DNA of 64,000 nucleotides from Longimicrobiaceae bacterium. GTDB lineage: Bacteria > Gemmatimonadota > Gemmatimonadetes > Longimicrobiales > Longimicrobiaceae. The notes under the pieces are model-generated. The model was not told the origin of the DNA. It ran no database searches and saw nothing but the letters and a program-made list of their open reading frames with translations. The DNA lies in assembly GCA_030146875.1 (NCBI GenBank), contig JASLAX010000066.1, positions 1-64,000 of the forward strand, written 5' to 3'. This document shows positions 37,184 through 45,761 of this stretch, piece by piece; the first letter of the stretch is position 1, and each line of letters starts with the position of its first letter. The position numbers and the translations under genes are program-made.

Positions 37184-38410
37184 ATGAGAGGACGGATGGC
37201 GCTGCCCTGGCTGGGGGCCGCCCTGCTGGCGCTTCCCGCGGGCGCCGCGGGGCAGTCCGCTCCCCGGGAGACCGGGGTGCGCGCCGACCTCTCCGTCTAC
37301 GCCGGAGGCACGCACTCCACCTCCTGGTTCGCCGTCCCGGTGGGCGGGGAGCAGCAGGGCCACCGGATCGGCTACGCGCCCGTCTTCGGCGCCGCGGCCA
37401 CCTGGTGGCTCGAGCCGCGCCTGGGAGTCCGGCTGCACGGGGCGTACGTCCCGTCGGACCTCCCGGACCCGCCCCGGGTCACGCGCGACAACGGCCGCTA
37501 CCCCGTCAACACGTACCTGGCGGACCTGGACGTCGTGCTCCGGCCGTGGGCCCTCCGGTCCGACGTGCGGAGCTGGCTGTCGTCCACGTACGTCTTCGTC
37601 GGCGCGGGAGGCGTGGTCTCCTCGGTGGCGGGGGACGGCGTGGCGGTGGGCGGGGCGTTCCCGTGCCGCGACGACCCGGCGTACCTGGCGGGGGGCGTCT
37701 GCCTTCCCGCCGAGCCGGACTTCGGCGCGGTGGGCGCCCTGACGGTGGGATCCGGCACGGAGGTCTTCCCGCTCACGCGCCGGATCCGCCTCTTCGGCGA
37801 GGTGGCGGCCCACGGCTACGACTCGCCGGCGCACGTGGTGCAGGGGGGCGGGGGAGAGGACCGCTACGCCGTGACCTGGCGCGTGGTGTCGGGAGTGCGC
37901 GTCGCGCTGGGCACGGGGGGAGAGGCCCCGCCGCCGCTGCCGCGCATCGCCCCACCCCTGCGCCTGCCGCCGCAGGAGCCCGCCGCGCGACCCGTCGTGC
38001 CCCCGACGGACGGCGTCGCCCCTCCGGGCGACCGGACGGTGCGGGTCTGCCTGCTGCGGAACGGCGAGCTGACGCGGGTGGAGGCGCGCGTGGACGCCGC
38101 CACCGGCGACACCACAGTGGACGGGCGCCCCTTCGCGGACGCCGCGCAGACCGGGGGCGGCTACGCCGCCGGTGAGCCCTGGTTCGTGAGGGACGAGCCG
38201 GTTACCGTTGGCGGCCGCCGGTACCTGCGGTTCGGGCTGCCGCGGATCGTGGAGCCCGAAGGCCTGCGCGCCGTGGGGACCTTCCGGCGGGTGCCGGTGC
38301 TCGTTTCCGCCGAGGACGCCGCGGCCGAGGTGGTGTACCTGCCCCTGCGGGGCGGGTGCGTGGTGCAGCCGTACGCGGTGAGGAGCCGCGTGCTGCGCGT
38401 CCGCGGGTAG
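37184..38410 (+). CDS. exported outer-membrane beta-barrel-like protein, copy 1
   Basis: 408 residues. Signal peptide ends near GAAGQSAP. The N-terminal half (about 25-240) alternates as in small OmpA-like barrels (DLSVYAGGTHSTSWF, GVRLHGAYVPSDLP, VAAHGYDSPAHV). A Pro-rich hinge follows, then a C-terminal domain (about 285-405) with VRVCLLRNGELTRVEARV, YAAGEPWFVRDEP and VVYLPLRGGC. It is a paralogue of the next gene along its whole length. GGAGGA precedes the ATG. The C-terminal domain could sit in the periplasm; function unknown. Confidence 0.75.
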   Translation: MRGRMALPWLGAALLALPAGAAGQSAPRETGVRADLSVYAGGTHSTSWFAVPVGGEQQGHRIGYAPVFGAAATWWLEPRLGVRLHGAYVPSDLPDPPRVTRDNGRYPVNTYLADLDVVLRPWALRSDVRSWLSSTYVFVGAGGVVSSVAGDGVAVGGAFPCRDDPAYLAGGVCLPAEPDFGAVGALTVGSGTEVFPLTRRIRLFGEVAAHGYDSPAHVVQGGGGEDRYAVTWRVVSGVRVALGTGGEAPPPLPRIAPPLRLPPQEPAARPVVPPTDGVAPPGDRTVRVCLLRNGELTRVEARVDAATGDTTVDGRPFADAAQTGGGYAAGEPWFVRDEPVTVGGRRYLRFGLPRIVEPEGLRAVGTFRRVPVLVSAEDAAAEVVYLPLRGGCVVQPYAVRSRVLRVRG

Positions 38411-38796
38411 GCGGTGGCCGGGCGCGGAGGTGGTGGTCGGCGGCGCTGCGGCCCCGAGTTTGCAGGGTACTCAGCGGGTCCGCAGGGATGAGCCCTGCGT
38501 GCACGCGCGAGAAGCGTGGCGTCTCCCCGCACCCACCCGTGGGAGCGCCATTCTGACGCAGGCCGCCGCCGTCGGCGCGGGGAGGCTGCCTGTGAGGTCC
38601 GGACCGCGCCGATGGGGTTGGGAGGGGTGGTTCCGGCGGGCGGCGAAGGCTGCCGCGCCGCGGGATCGGCAGAACCCTCCGCAGCGGGGAAATCGCGTCG
38701 TAGTTGGCACTCCTCTTGCGAGGGGCGCCGCGCGAAGGACCGCCCTCGGACAGTTGGGGGCTGGACGCCTTTATCACCTGGTGAGGAGAGGACTCG
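38411..38796 (+). other. 386-base intergenic region between the paralogous outer-membrane genes
   Basis: No gene is visible. It carries the sigma-54 element at 38704-38719 and a strong AGGAGAGG ribosome binding site before the next ATG. The upstream 280 bases hold no clear inverted repeat for an enhancer-binding protein. Confidence 0.6.
38704..38719 (+). promoter_or_regulatory. sigma-54 (-24/-12) promoter of the second outer-membrane gene
   Basis: TTGGCAC, five bases, then TTGC matches the RpoN consensus, with GG and GC exactly 12 bases apart. The predicted start is about 12 bases downstream, leaving a leader of roughly 65 bases before the ATG at 38797. Confidence 0.7.
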
Positions 38797-39984
38797 ATGA
38801 AACGATTGCTGACGTCCGCCCTGGCAGCTGTAGTGGTGGCCGCGGGGACGGGGGAGGCGCAGGCGCAGGACATGATGGGGCGTCGTGCGAGTCTGTTCGA
38901 CCTGGGGGTCTACGCCGGTGGGGCGTACACCACGGGTTGGTTCTCGAACCGTGTGGGGAATGACGACGAGACCTACAAGGTTGGCCTTTCGCCCATCTTC
39001 GGTCTCACGGCGACGTACTGGGCGTCCCCGAGCTTCGGCGTCCGGCTGCACGGCGCGTTCATGCCGTCCAACCTGCCCGAGGCCGACAACGACATCGCTG
39101 GGAACGACAACTGGGTCCAGAACAACTACCTGTACGACCTGGACCTGGTCTACCGTCCGTTCTTCTGGAGCAACAACGGCTGGCTCGGCTCGACGTACCT
39201 GTTCCTGGGCGGCGGTGGCTTCACGATGAACGTCGCGGGCGAGGGCCCGGTTCCTCCGGGCGGGGTGTACCCGTGCCTTCTGGGGTATCCGGCCGGCGTC
39301 TGCCACACGACGGACATGGAGTACGGCACCACCGGTATGGCCGTGGTGGGCGTGGGCACGGACCTCTTCCCGATCAGCAACGGCCTGGGGATCTTCGGTG
39401 AGCTCGCCCTTCACGGGTACGACTCGCCGACGCACGTGTTCGAGCAGGCCGGCAACGCCGAGGACAAGTTCGGGTTCACCCCGCGCGCCGTCATCGGCCT
39501 GAAGTTCATGTTCGGCGACATCCTTCCGCCGCCGCCGGTGGTGGTCGCTCCGCCGACGCCGCCCGAGCCGCCGCAGCCGCCGGTCGTGGTCGACGAGAGC
39601 CGCGACATCCGCGTCTGCGTGGTCGAGAACGGCATGCTGACGGAGATCACCGGCCGCTACAACCCGGCGACGGGTGACACGATGGTGGCGGGCCAGCGGT
39701 TCTCCGAGCGTTACCCGGCTACGACGGGCTACGCCGCGGGCACCACGTGGTACATCAACAACGAGACGATCACCTTCGGCGACCGCCGCTACGCGAAGTT
39801 CGGCCTGCCGCGCGTGGTCGGTGTCACCGAGGTCAACCGCCTCGGCGACTTCCAGGGTGTGACGGTCTTCGCCGAGCCGGGCGCGACCGGAACGCCGGAC
39901 GTGATCTACGTCCCGGTCCGTCCTGGGTGCGAGTTCCAGGCGTACCAGCTGGAGCAGAAGATCCGCACGGTCCGCGGCGACTGA
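38797..39984 (+). CDS. exported outer-membrane beta-barrel-like protein, copy 2
   Basis: 395 residues, signal peptide ending AQAQD. Same layout as the previous gene: N-terminal barrel-like strands (LGVYAGGAYTTGWF, GVRLHGAFMPSNLP, LALHGYDSPTHV), a hinge of PP and V, then the C-terminal domain (VCVVENGMLTEITGRY, YAAGTTWYINNE, VIYVPVRPGC). It uses T-ending codons more than its neighbours, compatible with high expression. A sigma-54 element lies upstream and a strong terminator downstream, so it is a regulated single-gene unit. Confidence 0.78.
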   Translation: MKRLLTSALAAVVVAAGTGEAQAQDMMGRRASLFDLGVYAGGAYTTGWFSNRVGNDDETYKVGLSPIFGLTATYWASPSFGVRLHGAFMPSNLPEADNDIAGNDNWVQNNYLYDLDLVYRPFFWSNNGWLGSTYLFLGGGGFTMNVAGEGPVPPGGVYPCLLGYPAGVCHTTDMEYGTTGMAVVGVGTDLFPISNGLGIFGELALHGYDSPTHVFEQAGNAEDKFGFTPRAVIGLKFMFGDILPPPPVVVAPPTPPEPPQPPVVVDESRDIRVCVVENGMLTEITGRYNPATGDTMVAGQRFSERYPATTGYAAGTTWYINNETITFGDRRYAKFGLPRVVGVTEVNRLGDFQGVTVFAEPGATGTPDVIYVPVRPGCEFQAYQLEQKIRTVRGD

Positions 39985-40009
39985 GCCACGCGATCGGACG
40001 GGTAGGAAA

Positions 40010-40044
40010 GGAGGGGCGCCCCACGGGGCGCCCCTCCCCTTTTT
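40010..40044 (+). terminator. Rho-independent terminator after outer-membrane protein copy 2
   Basis: GGAGGGGCGCCCC and GGGGCGCCCCTCC form a 13-bp perfect stem with a 2-base gap, followed by CCTTTTT. This is the most classical intrinsic terminator in the window. Confidence 0.9.
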
Positions 40045-40117
40045 GCGTCCGGAGGATAGATTGCCGCCGCGGCCCCGCGCGCGGCGGGGCCGCACGGACC
40101 CCGGCGGAGGGACGGAC

Positions 40118-40828
40118 GTGCAGACGAGCGGGACGGAGGGGCTCAAGCGGGCCGCGGCCGAGCGGGCGGCGGAGTGGATCCGCGGCGGGATGACGGTGGG
40201 GCTGGGCACCGGCTCCACGGTGCGCCACCTCCTGGACGTGATCGCGGAGCGGCGCGCGGCGGGAGAGTGGCTGGACGTGGTGGGCGTCCCCACCTCCCAC
40301 CACACGGCTGCCCGCTGCGGGGCGCTGGGGATCCCCCTGGCCACCCTGGAGGAGCGGCCGCGGATGGACCTGACCATCGACGGCGCCGACGAGGTGGACC
40401 CCGCCCTGGACCTGATCAAGGGACTGGGCGGCGCCCTGCTGCGCGAGAAGATCGTGGCCGCCGTCTCGGCCCGGCTGGTGATCGTGGCCGACGACTCCAA
40501 GGTCGTGGAGCGGCTGGGGACGCGCTCTCCCCTCCCGGTGGAGGTGGATCCCTTCGGCACCGCGGTGCAGGTGCCCTTCCTGCGCGCGCTGGGCTGCGAG
40601 CCCGTCCTCCGCCGCGGGGCGGGGGGAGCGCCGCTGGTGACGGACGGAGGGCACCACGTCCTGGACTGCCGGTTCCCGGACGGGATCGCGGACGCGGCGG
40701 CGCTGGACGCGGCGCTCGCCGGGCGGCCGGGGATCGTGGACTCCGGGCTGTTCCTGGGGATGGCGACGGCGGTGGTGATCGCCTCGGCGGCGGGGATCGA
40801 GGTGCGCGAGCGGGAGGCGGCGCGATGA
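40118..40828 (+). CDS. rpiA: ribose-5-phosphate isomerase A
   Basis: 236 residues; interconverts ribose-5- and ribulose-5-phosphate. GLGTGSTVRHLL is the phosphate loop, DLTIDGADEVDP carries the active-site Asp pair, and KGLGGALLREKI has the catalytic residues. GTG 40118 is chosen because GGAGGG lies just upstream; an ATG 75 bases earlier would add an Arg/Pro stretch. It is coupled to rpe by ATGA, putting two pentose-phosphate enzymes in one operon. Confidence 0.93.
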   Translation: MQTSGTEGLKRAAAERAAEWIRGGMTVGLGTGSTVRHLLDVIAERRAAGEWLDVVGVPTSHHTAARCGALGIPLATLEERPRMDLTIDGADEVDPALDLIKGLGGALLREKIVAAVSARLVIVADDSKVVERLGTRSPLPVEVDPFGTAVQVPFLRALGCEPVLRRGAGGAPLVTDGGHHVLDCRFPDGIADAAALDAALAGRPGIVDSGLFLGMATAVVIASAAGIEVREREAAR

Positions 40829-41502
40829 GCGGCGTCAAGATTGCCCCGTCCATCCTCTCGGCCGACTTCACCCGCCTGGGCGAGCAGATCAGACAGGCGG
40901 AGGAGGGTGGCGCCGACTGGATCCACGTGGACGTGATGGACGGGCACTTCGTCCCCAACATCACCATCGGGCCGCTGATCGCGGCGGCGGCGCGGCGCGC
41001 CACGGCGCTGCCGGTCGACGTGCACCTGATGATCGAGCGGCCGGAGCGGTACGTGGACGCGTTCGCGGACGCGGGGGCGGACTACCTGACGGTGCACGTG
41101 GAGGCCACGCCGCACCTGCACCGCACCGTCGAGCAGATCCGCGCGCGCGGCGTGCGCCCCGGCGTGACCCTCAACCCCGGCACGCCCGTCTCGTCGCTGG
41201 ACGAGATCCTTCCTTACGTGGACCTGGTGCTGGTGATGTCGGTGAACCCGGGCTTCGGGGGCCAGTCGTACATCCCCACCAGCACCGCGAAGATCGCCGC
41301 GATCCGGCGGATGCTGGACGAGCGCGGCCTGTCGAGCGTGGAGCTGCAGGTGGACGGCGGGGTGGCCCCCGACACGGCGGCGGAGGTCGCGGGCGCCGGT
41401 CCTTCGGTCGTGGTCGCCGGGTCCGCCGTGTACAACGCGCGGGCGAGCGTCGCCGAGAACATCCGCTCCCTCCGCGCCGCGCTGGACTCCGGCCGCCGGT
41501 GA
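40825..41502 (+). CDS. rpe: ribulose-phosphate 3-epimerase
   Basis: 225-residue TIM barrel; interconverts ribulose- and xylulose-5-phosphate. APSILSADF, the metal-binding HVDVMDGHFVPN, VDVHLMIE, MSVNPGFGGQ and QVDGGV are all present, with conserved His and Asp metal ligands. ATGA overlap with rpiA. Confidence 0.95.
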   Translation: MSGVKIAPSILSADFTRLGEQIRQAEEGGADWIHVDVMDGHFVPNITIGPLIAAAARRATALPVDVHLMIERPERYVDAFADAGADYLTVHVEATPHLHRTVEQIRARGVRPGVTLNPGTPVSSLDEILPYVDLVLVMSVNPGFGGQSYIPTSTAKIAAIRRMLDERGLSSVELQVDGGVAPDTAAEVAGAGPSVVVAGSAVYNARASVAENIRSLRAALDSGRR

Positions 41503-41552
41503 GGCCGGCTGGCCCGGTGCCGGTGGGGCCATTATCTTCCGGTGGAGAGGTC

Positions 41553-41633
41553 GCCCGGGTGGTGGAACGGTAGACACAGGGGTCTTAAAAACCCCGGGCG
41601 CGAGCCGTGCGGGTTCGAATCCCGCCCCGGGCA
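41553..41633 (+). tRNA. tRNA-Leu, anticodon UAA
   Basis: 81-base class II tRNA. Acceptor arms GCCCGGG and CCCGGGC are perfect, with discriminator A. The anticodon stem GGGGT/ACCCC encloses CTTAAAA, giving TAA. The T-arm GCGGG-TTCGAAT-CCCGC is canonical. CCA is not encoded. ATTATCT about 15 bases upstream may be the -10. A ParAB-like pair faces its 3' end. Confidence 0.95.
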
Positions 41634-41655
41634 CTCCGGGCAGGACGAAAGGGAA

Positions 41656-41687
41656 GGAGGCGGACCAAGGCGGTCCGCCTCCCCTTT
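41656..41687. terminator. 11-bp hairpin after tRNA-Leu(UAA)
   Basis: GGAGGCGGACC pairs with GGTCCGCCTCC around five bases and is followed by CCTTTC. It lies between the tRNA and the converging parB-like gene, so it can serve both. Confidence 0.75.
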
Positions 41688-41755
41688 CGGCGTCCAGTGC
41701 TCTCCGCAGCCGTCTCCGAGGATCCTCCTCCGCCGTCGGCGCCGGCGCGAGGACG

Positions 41756-42737
41756 TCAGCCCTCGCCCAGGCTCCGCTCCATCGCTTCCAGCTCCTCCTC
41801 CACCTTCCGGAGGTCGGCGCGGGCCTTCCGGATGGAGGCGGCGTCGCGGAGCAGCTCCGGGGGAAGGGTGAGCTTGACCTGGAAGGCGCCCGTCTTCGTC
41901 CGGCCGGACGTGAAGCGGCGCCTCGCGGGGGCGTCCGGGCTTCCGCTTCGCGGCCAGGTCGCGCAGCGCGACGCGCACCATCCGCTCGGCCGGCCGCTCC
42001 GAGGCGAAGCGCTGGAGCGCCGCCTGGCGCGCCTCGCTGCCCGGGGCGGCTCCGTTCTCCTGCAGCCACTGCACCAGGGCGTAGAGGGGCCGCAGCGGCG
42101 CCTCCGGCCAGTTCCGGCGGAGGTCGTCGCGCTCCGCGTCGGTGAGACCCCCGACCACGAAGACGTGGCGCTGGACGACGCGCTCCTCGGTCCCGGTGAG
42201 CTCCGCCAGGCGCTTGGCGGCCATGGGCTCGTCGCGGCCGGCCCGGCCGATCATCCAGAACTGCTCGGCGGTCTCCATGGGGAGCAGCGGCTCGCGCGAG
42301 TTGTTCTCCACCACCTGCGCGATCCGCAGCCGCCGGTCGCCGTCGTCGGTGCGCTCCGGCGGCGCGCCCACCAGCACCGGGACCTGCCGGAACGCCTCGT
42401 GCCCCTCCCGCACCAGCTCGGTAAGCGCGCGGTAGCGCCGCTCCCCGTGCTTGATCGTGAAGCCCGCGCCGTCCTTCCAGTAGATCTGGACGGGGTTCTC
42501 CAGCCCGCCCAGGACCAGGATCGCGAGCTTCAGCTCGTCCAGGCGGGCACGGTCGAAGACCTTGCGCGGCTGGTCGGGGTCGGGGTGGATCTCGTCCAGC
42601 GGCAGGGTGGCGTTGCCGGTGCGGGCGCCGCTCAGGAGCTGCTCCGTCTCCCTCTTGGCGGCCAGGGCGGGCGCGGCGCTGCGCGCCAGGTTCTGGCGCG
42701 CCTTCTCGCGCAGGGCGGCGGCGTCGAAGCGGGCCAT
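41756..42737 (-). CDS. ParB-like partition protein with apparent frameshift near its C-terminus
   Basis: The N-terminal 265 or so residues carry a ParB/RepB/Spo0J domain: PLDEIHPDPDQPRKVF, then IKHGERRYRALTEL, VVENNSREPL and a KorB-like helical domain. The frame then runs on past a plausible end through the tRNA gene. In the alternative frame the sequence continues sensibly (RFTSGRTKTGAFQVKLTLPP, a coiled coil with KVEEELEAMERSL, stop at 41756). One base too many in the five-C run at 41927-41931 (G on the plus strand) explains this; the repaired protein is about 326 residues. The start abuts the parA stop (TGATG). Confidence 0.72.
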
Positions 42738-43576
42738 CAGCCCACCACCGCGTCGGCGGTGGCGGACGACCACTCGTCCAGCAGGGCCGAGAAGTCGCGC
42801 AGCGCCTCGCGGTCGCCCATCTGCGCCACGCTCACCCGGAACGACGAGGCGCGCTGGATCGCCTTGCGGGTGCGGATGCGCGCGTCGAACACGCGGTAGG
42901 GAAGGACCTCGCCCAGTGACTCGGCGGCCACCTGCGCGTCCACGTCGCCCTTGGGCCCGGCGGTGGAGATGACGATGCCGTCCACGCGGAGCGCCGGGTT
43001 GGCGCCGCGGCGGATCTCCTCCACCATCTCGAAGAAGTCCATCGTGCTCTCGATGGAGTTCCCGCCGGGCTGCACCGGCACCAGCACGCCGCGGCTCGCC
43101 ACCAGCGCGGAGCGGGCCAGCCGCCCCGTGCGCGAGCCGGGGAGGTCCAGGAAGACGTGGTCGTAGTCCTCCGCCAGCAGCGCCAGGTTCTCCTTCAGGT
43201 CGAACTCCTTCCCGCGGATCGCGTCCGCCGCCTCCAGCGCGTCGGAGTGGGCGGGTACGATGTCCACCGGCTCGTTCTCCGCCCGGAACACGGCCGCGCG
43301 CAGCCGCTCGCGGTACGCCGGCAGGTCGCCGTTGCGCGGCGGCGACTGGAAGAGCGCGGCGCTGCTGCGCTCGGCCGAGGGCGCGTCCACGCCCAGCCAG
43401 CGCGAGGCCGTGCGCAGCGGCTCCAGGTCCACGAACAGGACCCGCCGCGGTGCCCGCCCGCCGGCGCCGTGCGCGAGCAGGCAGGCTAGGTTCACCGCGC
43501 TCGTGGTCTTCCCCGAGCCGCCCTTCAGGTTGCCCACGGTGGTCGTGCGTGCGGCGGGAGTGGCGTTGCTCTGCAT
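42737..43576 (-). CDS. ParA-like partition ATPase
   Basis: 279 residues with the deviant Walker A KGGSGKTT near residue 20, then VDLEPLRTASRWLG (signature region), HVFLDLPGSR (Walker B) and VLVPVQPGGNSIEST. ParA-type ATPases drive DNA segregation with ParB at parS sites. The pair sits next to tRNA-Leu(UAA), away from any replication-origin genes visible here, so it may be a remnant of an integrated element; the family is otherwise common on chromosomes. Confidence 0.85.
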   Translation of the reverse strand: MQSNATPAARTTTVGNLKGGSGKTTSAVNLACLLAHGAGGRAPRRVLFVDLEPLRTASRWLGVDAPSAERSSAALFQSPPRNGDLPAYRERLRAAVFRAENEPVDIVPAHSDALEAADAIRGKEFDLKENLALLAEDYDHVFLDLPGSRTGRLARSALVASRGVLVPVQPGGNSIESTMDFFEMVEEIRRGANPALRVDGIVISTAGPKGDVDAQVAAESLGEVLPYRVFDARIRTRKAIQRASSFRVSVAQMGDREALRDFSALLDEWSSATADAVVG

Positions 43577-44141
43577 GCGGTGTGGACGTGTGCGGAGTGG
43601 ATCTGGAGGAGGGCACCATTCTACCGGACCCGCCCCGCCGACGGAAGGTCTCGCGCCCGCATCCACTCGCCGTCCGCCGGACGACGTCGGCCGCGCCACG
43701 TGCCGACCGTCGGTCGCCGCTCGCGCAGCGCATTGTCGGAAGGCGCTTTGCGGTGTGTCGCAATTCGGCGCGCGCCCAACCGCATCCACCCGAGCCCATT
43801 CCCGCCCAGGGGCAGGCACCCGTCTCGTGGACCGGGCCGCGGCCGACCGAGAGCAGGCCGTCCGCGAAGGGGGACTGCGGCGCAGCCGTCGCGGCGATCT
43901 CGTTCGCAGGCGACGGGCGGTGCCTCCGATCTCGGCTGAAGCGATCGACAGCCGACGGACGACGGCGCCATCCGCCTCCTCCTCGCACCCGTGAGGAGGC
44001 CCCCGGCCTCGCGTGGGCAGGGGCCGGATCCTATCTTGGTGCGGTACGTGCCATGGAACGCGGCGCCCCCGCCGGGGTCGGACACCCCGGCGGTCGTCGG
44101 GCATCCGCGGCGGAGCAGGACGGACGAGAGCGGGAGCGAGC
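43577..44141. other. 565-base intergenic region between divergent parA and the TPR gene
   Basis: No credible gene. It holds an inverted repeat TTGCG-N6-CGCAA at 43748-43763, which could be an operator or parS-like site, and a possible -10 TATCTT at 44032-44037 for the TPR gene. Nothing else stands out. Confidence 0.5.
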
Positions 44142-45038
44142 GTGAGCGGCAGCGACGAGACGGAAGCGACCCCGGGGATCGTGGACGAGACGGCGGAGGA
44201 GACCATCGCCGGGATCGTCCAGGAGGCCTCGGAGCTGGGCGGCGAGGACCGCTGGGCCGAGGCCCGCGACCTGGTCCTGGGCGCCATCGAGGACCACGGG
44301 GAGGACGCCGGCCTGCTCTGCTGGCTCGGCATCGCCGCGCAGCGCCTGGCGGAGGACGGCGAGGCGTACGAGGCCTTCCGCCGCTGCCTGGCGCTGGAGC
44401 CGCAGGACCCGTTCGTCCTGGCCGCCGCCGGGAGCGGCGCCGCGGCGTTCGACGACCCGCAGGCCGAGAGCGCCCTGCGCCTGGCCGCGCTGACGGCTCC
44501 CACCTTCGCGTTCGCGCGCGCGGCGTACGGGGCGTACCTGTCGCGCGAGGGGCTGCTGGTGGACGCCGTCCGCGAGCTGGAGGCGGCGCGCGACCTCACG
44601 CCGGACGACCCCGCCGTGCGCGTGGACCTGGGCGTGGCGCTGCTGCTGGGCGGTCGCAACGCCGACGGGATCGGCGAGCTGGAGGAGGCCCTGTCGCTGC
44701 GCCACGAGGACTCGTGGGTGCGCGGCCTGCTGGGGCTGGCGCTGGTGGAGGCGGGGCGCGACAGCGAGGGCGCCGAGGCGCTGCACCAGGCCTCGCAGGA
44801 GCGCCCCGAGGACGTGGAGGTGCAGCTCCTGGCCGCGCTGGCGTGCGCCGCCGAGGGGTGGGAGGACGAGGCGTGGGCCGCGCTCGCCCGCGGCGAGGAG
44901 GTGGTCGAGGCGCCCGACGCCGGGCTGGTGCAGGAGGTGGAGGAGGCGGTGGGGGGCGGCCCCGAGGCCGCGGCCGACTACCTGCGCGACGAGCTGGGCC
45001 CGGTCGTGCTGCGCGAGCGCCTGCTGCAGCGCGGATGA
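44142..45038 (+). CDS. tetratricopeptide-repeat protein
   Basis: 298 residues, GTG start. Four to six degenerate TPR-type units of about 34 residues run from near 20 to 260 (GLLCWLGIAAQRLAEDGEAY, EALSLRHEDSWVRGLLGLAL). Highly acidic and soluble, without signal peptide. The stop overlaps the DUF218 gene (ATGA). TPR proteins bind partners; the partner is unknown. Confidence 0.82.
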   Translation: MSGSDETEATPGIVDETAEETIAGIVQEASELGGEDRWAEARDLVLGAIEDHGEDAGLLCWLGIAAQRLAEDGEAYEAFRRCLALEPQDPFVLAAAGSGAAAFDDPQAESALRLAALTAPTFAFARAAYGAYLSREGLLVDAVRELEAARDLTPDDPAVRVDLGVALLLGGRNADGIGELEEALSLRHEDSWVRGLLGLALVEAGRDSEGAEALHQASQERPEDVEVQLLAALACAAEGWEDEAWAALARGEEVVEAPDAGLVQEVEEAVGGGPEAAADYLRDELGPVVLRERLLQRG

Positions 45039-45712
45039 ACGGCCCCGACGACCGCACCCTGGCGTTCGGGGCGGCGGACCCCGTGCCCCCCGCCGCGGAT
45101 CCGCCGGTGCGCCGCCGCTCGGTGGCGAGGCGGGCGCTCCGCGCGCTCGTGAACCTGCTGCTCTTCATCGCCGCCGGGTGGACGCTCACCGTAGCCGCCG
45201 TGCACCTGTGGGGGCGCCGCGACGAGTCGCGGAAGGTCGACGCCATCGTGGTGCTGGGCGCCGCGCAGTACGACGGCCGGCCGTCGCCCGTGCTGCGCGC
45301 GCGGCTGGACCACGCCGTCGCCCTGTACCACGATGGCGTGGCGCCCAGGATCATCTTCACGGGCGGAACCGCGCCCGGCGACACCGTGAGCGAGGCCGTG
45401 GTGGGCCGTCGCTACGCCGCGCGCAAGGGCGTGCCCAGCGACGCCCTGCTCACCGAGGACGGCGGGATGACGTCGCTGGAGTCCATGCGCGAGGTGAAGC
45501 GGATCATGATGCGCGGCGGGATGAAGTCGGCGGTGCTGGTGAGCGACCCCTTCCACATGCTGCGGCTGAAGCTGCTCTCGCTGCGGCTGGGGATGGACGG
45601 CTACACGTCGCCCACGCGCACCTCCCCCATCTCCCGCTCGCCCGGCCAGGAGCGAAAGCACGTGATCCGCGAGTCGCTGAGCCTGCCCTTCGTGCTGCTC
45701 GGGCAGGCGTAG
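45035..45712 (+). CDS. YdcF-type DUF218 protein
   Basis: 225 residues. One N-terminal transmembrane helix (about 33-58) anchors a DUF218 domain: AIVVLGAAQYDGRPSPVLRARL, GGTAPGDTVSEA and SDPFHMLRLKL. DUF218 proteins (SanA/YdcF/ElyC) affect cell-envelope integrity. It is coupled to the TPR gene. Confidence 0.88.
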   Translation: MNGPDDRTLAFGAADPVPPAADPPVRRRSVARRALRALVNLLLFIAAGWTLTVAAVHLWGRRDESRKVDAIVVLGAAQYDGRPSPVLRARLDHAVALYHDGVAPRIIFTGGTAPGDTVSEAVVGRRYAARKGVPSDALLTEDGGMTSLESMREVKRIMMRGGMKSAVLVSDPFHMLRLKLLSLRLGMDGYTSPTRTSPISRSPGQERKHVIRESLSLPFVLLGQA

Positions 45713-45761
45713 GCGCGCCGCTCGCGGCGCCCCGCGGCAACGAAACCGATCCAGGAGCCCG

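Noticed and set aside
43260..44145. Plus-strand frames across the parA-TPR gap
   Set aside because: They extend antisense out of parA, lack domains, and have no plausible starts.
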